Source: Patiria pectinifera (lineage: Eukaryota > Echinodermata > Asteroidea > Valvatida > Asterinidae). Taken from it: a stretch of 64,000 nt of DNA. The DNA lies in contig CM057138.1 of the NCBI GenBank assembly GCA_029964075.1, positions 6,380,932 to 6,444,931 on the forward strand. Direction: 5' to 3'. The position numbers and the translations under genes are program-made. Below, one piece after another: positions 24,901-33,900 of this stretch. The notes below the pieces were generated by a model. That model was not told the origin of the DNA and did no database searches. It saw nothing but the letters and a program-made list of their open reading frames with translations. Each line of letters begins with the position of its first letter. Within the stretch, counting starts at the first letter, position 1.

Positions 24901-27900
24901 AGCGAGATCGAGTTGTGTCACAAAGTGTGCTCGTGTCAGGTCACATCGCTGCTCGAGTCATAATGAGTCACTGACAGTTAATGCCATCCCATGTACTGGT
25001 ACATGTAGTATCAAAACATAGACTGGTAATTCTTATAAAGATAGCATTAGACAGGAGTCCAAGATACCACATAAACTGTTTGCTTGTGTCGAGCTTACAA
25101 CTTGACATGTAGTATTAACTTGTAATTAGTCAGTGTAATTATTCCCCCCGCCCCCTTGTGTTGATGAGTTTGTGACTTGAGTCTGGCAGAGTCGTTTGAT
25201 CAGAGAAGTTTGTTATTTCCATTTGCTATACAGTAACTCAAGTCAAGTTGACTCATTTGCCTCTTGTGACTCGATTTGAGTCGAGTCATAAAAAAATGGC
25301 AAAATCATTGACTTGAGTCATTACAACTCTGGTTGAATATTCAAACTGAAGAACATACATTTAGGGGTAATACGGTCAAGGTACTTGCATATACACTGTG
25401 TATTTTGCTCTGGAATAAATATAAGTTATTTTACTGACCACTTATGAAAGACATTGTTGATATTTTTGTTTAACCCTAATTCCCTAGTGTCTTTTACTAG
25501 TACTGGACCAAGTCCGCCAAAATCCATCACTGACCCTGCTCCACATAATACTTTAGGACCAAATCTGCTGAAATCCACCACAAGACCACCACTACCATAT
25601 GTGGATTTTGATGGACTTGGTACTCATGGCTTGCCTACCAAAATCCCTCCCCCCCCCCAAAAAAAAAAATGGGGAGTAGATTTTGATGGATTTGGGAAGG
25701 TTTGGGTTAATGTTATATCTAGAAGACCTGAAGTGATCCCAACTTTTCGGTTGCATGTATTTCCCAGGTGAAGCAGGAGGATGAACACGCAGGCAGCTCT
25801 CACCATGAACGCAGACATAAAATTCAACTGGTGATGGACCGACGAGAACAGCAGAAGAATACCACATGGGACATGCCTGCAGGTAGGATTGGCCTTACAA
25901 AAGCGCTGCTGCTTCAATCGAAGGAAGCGTCTTCAAGATTGTTGACCTTGATTGTTTTATTGTTAAGGCCAAAAAAAATAATAAGTCGGTCGACACCAAT
26001 GTACATGAGGACACCAAAAAAGCAAATAGTACCCCACCTTGTCTGTACAATCCAAGCTTGAAGAAAAAAAAAAAAAAAAAAAAAAGCTAAAAACCCCGCC
26101 ACTCGGAACTTTGGTCTGACCAGAGACCGAATATTTTTTTTTTTTTGGCCTAACAAAGAAAATTGTGGTTTTTGGAGAGAGGGGTATGCGCACTCCTCTG
26201 AAAGAGGGCTTTTATATCAGGTTGCTTTTGTGCACGAGCTGATCTGCTGGGCGAGTAGACTGGTTTCCGATCCCCAAAATTATTGATATTGAAAGTGCGG
26301 CAGAGACCATTCTATCCTCGAGACATGAATTAATGCCGACCTGCAAATAATACAAAGCTTGCAACCATGTGTCATTTTCATACCTGCCAACCTTTCCGAA
26401 TTTGGCGGATCATTACGAAAATACGAGCTGTATTCCGAATTATATCGCCCTTAATTACAAATGTCCTCAAAATCGTTTACATTGTTAATTAAATACCGTG
26501 GTTTTATGAACAGAAACAATAAAATTAACATTTTTTGTTCCCCTCGAAATATCCTGCAGTACCTACAGATTAATCACGAAAGGAAGGGTGTGCACATGTA
26601 TACATACGTGATATTGGTATAGCTGGTACATGCACTATATTAATGTACGTGCATATGAAAATGACTGCGCAGATTGATTACTATTTTGGATTTTGAAAAG
26701 TTGGCAGGTATGCATTTTTAAACTAATTGCTAAACGTGGGTCATTTTTCCTAACTTTTGTATATCTTAACTTTTGAATTACTTTTGTAGTGCTAGAAAAT
26801 GGAAATTGAAAACCAAAATCTGTTTTTTCAGGGTGAAACTGGAAAACAGCACACAGTATATCTTTAGGGTTAATCCATGAAGCCCAGCAGGGCCCCAGTG
26901 TTAACCAGGTGTGGTGCTTCTACTTGTAATTAGGGAATAACAGTGTGAGGACCCAGTCTTGACTGCGTGATAATGACCGGGTTGGGGGATGGCCACTGTT
27001 AATGGACCGAGCCACGATATGACCTTCTGCTGCCATAGCACACACACAAAATTACGACAAAGTTTTTTCATATTTTACCTGACAGAGGAAGCTGATTTTT
27101 TGTTTACATTTTCCTTTTGTCCAGAATTACAAAGATGCTCGGTTTAGAAAATGTGAACGTGGACGATGTGTTTACAAAAATAATCGCAGATCCATGCTTT
27201 CGTCATAAACATCCTCAGTACGAACGTGTCTTGTGAAGTTGTTCACGCACGCATGCCCCGCATAGCAACTGTGTTGCATACCCGCGCGTAAGTCTTCACA
27301 CGATGGTGGTTGGCTGTATTGTTACAAGCTACCGTAGGACTGTTCGGCCAATCATTGGCTTACATGATGCTGGATCAATGCTGGTTCAGAGGCAATTCGC
27401 TTGTTCGTGAAGCCGGTCTTTATATCACATATTAATAAATACTTTGGAGAGTTGATGGCTTCTGATTGGTTGAGACTCGATCACATGGGGGTGTATTAAC
27501 GGTGATATGAAGACCGGCTTCAAGAACAAGCGAATAATTGGCCCCTGAACCAGCATTGATCCAGCATCATGTAAGCCAAATGAATAGCCAAATATACAAC
27601 AGTCCTACGGTAGCTTGTAACAATAAAGCAGTACACACGCGCTCAACCAACATCGTGCTTGACTGACACGCGCATACACAACACAGTTGCCGTGTGTGGG
27701 TGCGCGCGCGTGTAAGGAAGTTTTCAAACAACATGTTCGCACAGCTGCAGTACTGAGGATGTTTAGGACGAAAGCGTGGATTGATCTGCAATTTATTTTT
27801 TTGTAAACACGTCACCCACGGACATATTTACTTTGTCTAGACAGAGTATCTTTGTAATTCTGGACAAAAGGAATACGTAAACGAAATATCAGCTTCCTTC

Positions 27901-30900
27901 CCCAGGTAAAAAAATGAAGTAAAAAAAATTGCAATTTGTTTCGCTGCGGCAGCAGTGCAGATGTTCATACCCTGGTTGTCAGTTGTAGTGTAATAAAGAC
28001 ATCGTCCAGCGCAGCCTGGGCCTGTTATGGTGGTATATAACAACGCATATTGAAGAGACAGGGTGCCAAGCATAAGCTAAAATATGGCCACTGAACATGA
28101 ACACTAAAGGTCTGGAAATATCGCCAAAAGAAAAGTAAAAAAATTGGAGCATTTTGGCTTGTTTCTCTTGACTTCATCTCTGTCCATTAACAGCCATCAT
28201 CCCCAAACCCAGTTATTATCACGCAGTGAAGACCTGATCTTCACACTGTTTTTCCCTTAGGAATACACCCCCACGTGATCGAGTCTCGACCAAATACAGA
28301 AGCTATCCACATTCCAAGGTATTTATTAATGCAAAATAACTCGCAGGCAAACACATTTTCTGTCCAATGAGCACATCTGTGACTTCTCTTTAACTGTAAT
28401 CTGTATAGGACAAAATAACTTGAAGGCAAACACATTTTCTGTCCAATGAGCACATCTGTTACTTCTCTTTGACTGTTATTTGTATAGGAGCCCCTGCCAA
28501 CACTGTAGACAGGCAAGCCAAGCCGAGATCACATCCCTACACATCGGATGATGATCAGAGAAACATGATGAGATACTACCAGACCTTCTCATCAGCACCT
28601 CCCCCTGAGCTCCAGCCTACCCGGCATGGAAGGTCCCCCATGTTCAAGTCATCACGGACGGCTTTCAAATCCACTGGACCCATCCAGGTACAGTAGGCTT
28701 AAAGACATAGTCCATCATTTGTAATTAGTGCATTTTGTTCGTTTGAAGCAACAAAAGTGTTCAAAATCTAATGAAGGATACTGAACAACTTACTTGATGA
28801 AGTTTCAGCTCAGCTTCAGCTTCATATTCCGAGAAAAACAGCATTCTAGGATCTCAATTTCAAATCAAAAGTTGCTAAATCATGTTTCGAATTGTTTTGA
28901 ATTGCAGCTTTACGCGATGTTGCGCACTGATCCAACGAATTATAGCAACCGCGCGCCTGTGCGTCGTTCCAATGCTTGTGCGCGCTGCGCCGAATAACAA
29001 AACGAACAACTAATTTAAATTTTCCTACGGTGCTTCTTAAGAAGCACCGTTGGAAATGCCTTCTTTCGTTGATTTTCAAAATTAGAGCTTGCCAGAAAGG
29101 ATAATTTCACAGGGTGTTTAGTCCCCTTACTATCTTTCAACCAGTACGTTTTTCAACAATAATTACGCCGGTTACTTTTTTTGATAGCTGCAAATGATGG
29201 ACTCCGGCTTTAAACGGTTCTCTGGAGGGCCATGGCTTTGTGGTGTGGAGCATTGAATTCGTGGTCTGCAGGTAATTCTGCAGGTTTTGGGTTCGAGTTC
29301 GGCCTGGGGTTGTGGTGCATGTACCACAAGTCGGATTTGGTTGAAACTTGGTATGTAGGTAAACCGGGATGTGTTATAGGTAAAAGTAAATGACGTCATC
29401 ATGTGATATTTTGTATGGCTTATTTGCATGTATATTTTTTTTACCTTTTTGCCATATCTCATCAACAGTACATGCTGTATTCAAAATTCTTTTTGTAATA
29501 CCTTTGTTAGGTCATAGGTATTTGCACATACATAGGGCTGGGCATCGGAACCGGGTACCCGACTGTTAATGTCAACTTTGCAAATTACTTAGAAACTTCT
29601 CAGTCAATGAAAAAGAAATGTTTCGAATGTCAGTGGGAAAATTTCAAAATGAAAAACAGGATACATGGAAAACCAAACCAATTTCACGTTTTATGACGCT
29701 TGCGAAAGTTGCAGTTTTCACCACATAGGTGAAGAGCTCACTGTATACACCCTATCTAGCCGTATTGCCGCACCGATGTGGTAGTATTATCCTGCGGACC
29801 TTTATGAAATCTGAACAGCAACTTCCCAGATTTGAATTTTTGGCTTGGGTTTCTTTTATTTAACGGGTACGTGGGTACCCATATTTTTTTCAATAGGGTA
29901 CCCGTTTCCTATACTGCCGCTAAATGCACACCCCTAATTGCACAAAAATGTGAGAAATAAGAGACGTCATGATGATGTCACCACGTGATTTTAGATTTTC
30001 AAACATTTTCGCCGTTTTTAACAATCTTCATTTTATCTAGCAAACTAAACATGATATTAACAATTCCCCACCATATTGTCGGTACACCCAAAAGAAAAAG
30101 TCGCATAAATGGTGAAGAATCCCTAATCCTAACCCTTCAGGGTATGTTTGCTAGAAGCCTGCGACATTCAACACTCGACTAAGTGACAAGCCTGCCAAAT
30201 GTAGTAAGATCCATCAGGGGAAAAGTCTCAAGGCCACACTGCCTCAGAGTCTGTGGTCACCGCACGCAACAGGATGCAACTGTGGCATTGTTCAATGGGA
30301 CTTAGCTCTCATTGTTTCAGAGCTGGCCATTCATGCACTGGTGTTGGTAAAAAAAAAACCTAATCAATTTGTACTTGTACCAAGGACCACCCCTAAAATA
30401 AATTTCATTCAAATCCATCCAAAAGTGTTCCAAGTTACATGTATCTTGTTAACAAACTAACAAACTAACCAAATCAGATGAAAACATAACCTTCTTGGAG
30501 GAGCTAATCATCTCTCATGGCTCAACATTCAAGATATTTTATGGACACTGTTAAAAAGAATGAAAATTGTAATCACAGTATAAATAAGCGTATTAAAATA
30601 CTTTGAGGCTCCGCTCAACATACACTGGTTTTGCTTAATATCACCTGCAAAGAAAGGTTGGCTCTCAAAGAAATAGCGGTAGTGGTGTGAACACCTGAAC
30701 ATCTCAAGAGTGCACTTTCCTGAAGTTACGATGATATTGTCTATAACCCTCGGTTAATAGATTAGATAAATATAACATGATGTTTATCGTTCAAAATCAT
30801 ACCTCGGAAAATATCTTCAAACTAATTTCATTTTTGGTTACTTTCTCTATAATGTTCCCAAAAATGTGATCTCATTCGACTTCTCTCAAGGATTGTACTA

Positions 30901-33900
30901 AATTATGTTTTTTGGGGGGGTTTTTTGTGGGTTTTTTTTTTAAGGTTCATGCTGGTCCTTCACTTGAAACCAACCCTGTCACCTTGACGCAAGATTGCCA
31001 TGTTGCACCTTCGTTCCAGTCTTCACCAAGTGAGGGCTATCACTACTCTGGTCACCCTACACAGGATCCGTGTTATCCTATATCACGATCAATGAATACA
31101 CCTTCAAAGGCACATGAAGGCGAACATTTTCAGCCAGTGTAAGTTCCTCTCTGTGGAAATTGTTTTTGTTACTGAAAGTCTTCGTTAATTTTTGTATTCA
31201 CATACTTGGCATGCAAAACTATCTGGGACATCTTTGAATAAGTTCATCTGGATTGTTTGTCAGAATATTTCTGAAGGTTCTTTTTGACAAATCCAATAAG
31301 AATCTTGTGAAGATGTTACGCACAAATTAGTGACGTTTCACTGCTAAGCTAGCTTCTTCAGCTAGCAGCTTCTTGTGTTCCTTACGCTCAGCCGTGCATA
31401 AATTTAGGTCTATATTATACTTCGAATTCTCCGCACTGCTCCAGGATGTCACTGGCTCTGCCTTAATATATTGACAAGAATTTTGCAGGATTGAGGCAGT
31501 GGTCACCGCTACAAGGACCACATTCAAGAAATAACGGAGGATTTTGCAAGATTGAAGCTATGTGTTATTTTAACATGTAGGCAGTTGGAGGATTTTGCAG
31601 GATTGAGGTTAATGCCCAGGGAGTTAGGGTTAATTTAAAATGGTAGAACGAAATCATAGGAAAATGTTAACTTTTCCATTTTTAAAATTTTTTACTGAAA
31701 AGATTTTTTTTAATGGAAATGATGATACTAGTTTGATGGGGCAGTTATAAACATGATGTTTAAAACAGGTTTGGGGCCAATGGTGTTTAAGGCTGTGTAA
31801 TACAAATCTCTCTTCATCCCTGTCAAGGGATATAACAAGGGAGGTAAATACTGGGGTGACGTCATCAGCAGTCGTGTGACCTCATCTTAAAGGTGCATAT
31901 GTTAAAGCCCTGTATCTCAAGAACCACAAGTCCAATTGGATTGAAATTTGGTATGTGTGTAGACAGGGACGTGTTATAGGTAAGAATTGAGGTGATGTTA
32001 TGATGAAGTTATCATGGGTCATGTGACATCTCAAAGATGCATATTGTAAAGTCCCATATCTAGAGAACTATAAGACTTGCCAAAACACCAAATACGTCGT
32101 GGAACTTTGTTCATACAAGAAATTGATCATTTAACTGACTGCACATTGATGAAAAAAAGCATCAAGTCACAGCAAGAATCATAATGTGGAAAAGCCCTAT
32201 GTTCTGTTCATTGAAGATCGAGACATAGACTTCTATTTATTGTTGTTTGTTTGTTGTTGTTTTTTGTCAAGAAAACTCTCCGTCTTTGAATTTCAGGCAA
32301 AGAGAGTGTGATATTGAGATGCAACTGAAAAATGAGTTGGCAGATGTGTCCCAAGAAATCCAAAAGAAGGTCCTGAACAAGGTAAATGACTGAGTCACGG
32401 AATTACATTAAACAGTGGAATGTGCTAATATAAAAGAGAAATCAAATTCACACATAATTTTTGATTCAGATCGATTTACAGTTTTGTTTTTTCAATAATA
32501 TTACATTCATTTTTAGTTTCGTGCACACATGATTTTGTACTTGTGACTCTTGTTTGTTTTTGTCATTTTGTCTCATTTATTGTAGGCATTTCAAATCATT
32601 CTCATAGTTTCATTTAAAACAATCGAATGTGAAATTTGTAACTTCTTTTTCCAATTGGTGCAATCAATTTTATGTTTTGAAGCACACAGGATTGTATACA
32701 TGTACCGTACATTCTCTGTTTTGTTGTTAATCGGAAATCAGTTTCAATTTTGAAGTGTTCAATGTAAATGTGAATGGCTCATTTGAGTAATATCACATGT
32801 CTTCTTTTACTTTTGATTCTGCTGGTTGATCTGATCAATCTGTACTTTTTGTAGTATCTTTGTGTTGCTTTATCCCAAATCCTCCAAAATCCTCTTTGCA
32901 AAATGGAGGAATTTGCAGGATTGAGGCTATGCGGCAAAAATGTGTGGCTAATTTTGCAGGATGCACTGTGTCAAGGTTGTGGGCTGGACCTTGTGTTGTT
33001 TATGCCCAGCCGTGCATAAATTTAGGCCTAGATCATACTTGAAATCCTCCGCACTGCTCCAGGATGTCACTGGCTCTGCCTCAACACATTGATTGCTGGA
33101 GGATTGAGGCAGTGGTCACCCCTCCAAGGACCACATTCAAGAAATAATGGAGGATTTTGCAGAATTGAGGCTGTGTGCAGTTTTTCATAGAGACAGTTGG
33201 AGGATTTTGCAGGATTAAGGTTGCACCCTTGCAAAAAGTGCCTAAGGAGTAAGGGTTAATATCCGAATTAGCATAGTCTGTGACAGCTTGGCTAAAATAA
33301 CAGTTCCTTTGTGTGAGATTTTAAGCTAGTGAATCGTGCAGTGTGAGCAAATTAATTAGCAGATGTCCTTTTTGTGGAACATGAAGTAACATTATAGATG
33401 ATGGTTTTTCTTGTGTAGAATGCTCAGGACATTGTGCTGTTGGAGCAGGCTGCCCATGCATTGGATCCAGGTGCCTTCATTCCTACAACTCGCCATCCAG
33501 TCAGTGTATATGTAAGTGAAGTCTTATACATGTACAAACCTGTACATTTGGGGGGGAGTATGACGTCCTTAACCGTAACAGTGATCTGATACACGGTACC
33601 CTGTGGAGACACAGTACCCTATGGAGACATGTGCATAATAGGGAACAAAAGATTGTATACATCTCCACATGGCGATTTCTATAGGTGAATACATTTCCAT
33701 TAGGTTATCACGAAATAGATATATGGATTTTACTCAAAAACTAGGAATTTCCAAGTGTGTTGATCGTCGCAAATTAAAGTATTTTATGTCAGGGATATTT
33801 AGTCTGAATTTCAGCTCAGGAAATTAATTCTGGTTAAAATAGGAACATTTTGAAACTACACTTAAATGACTCCACAAGGATACCAATTCCAGTATGTGTG

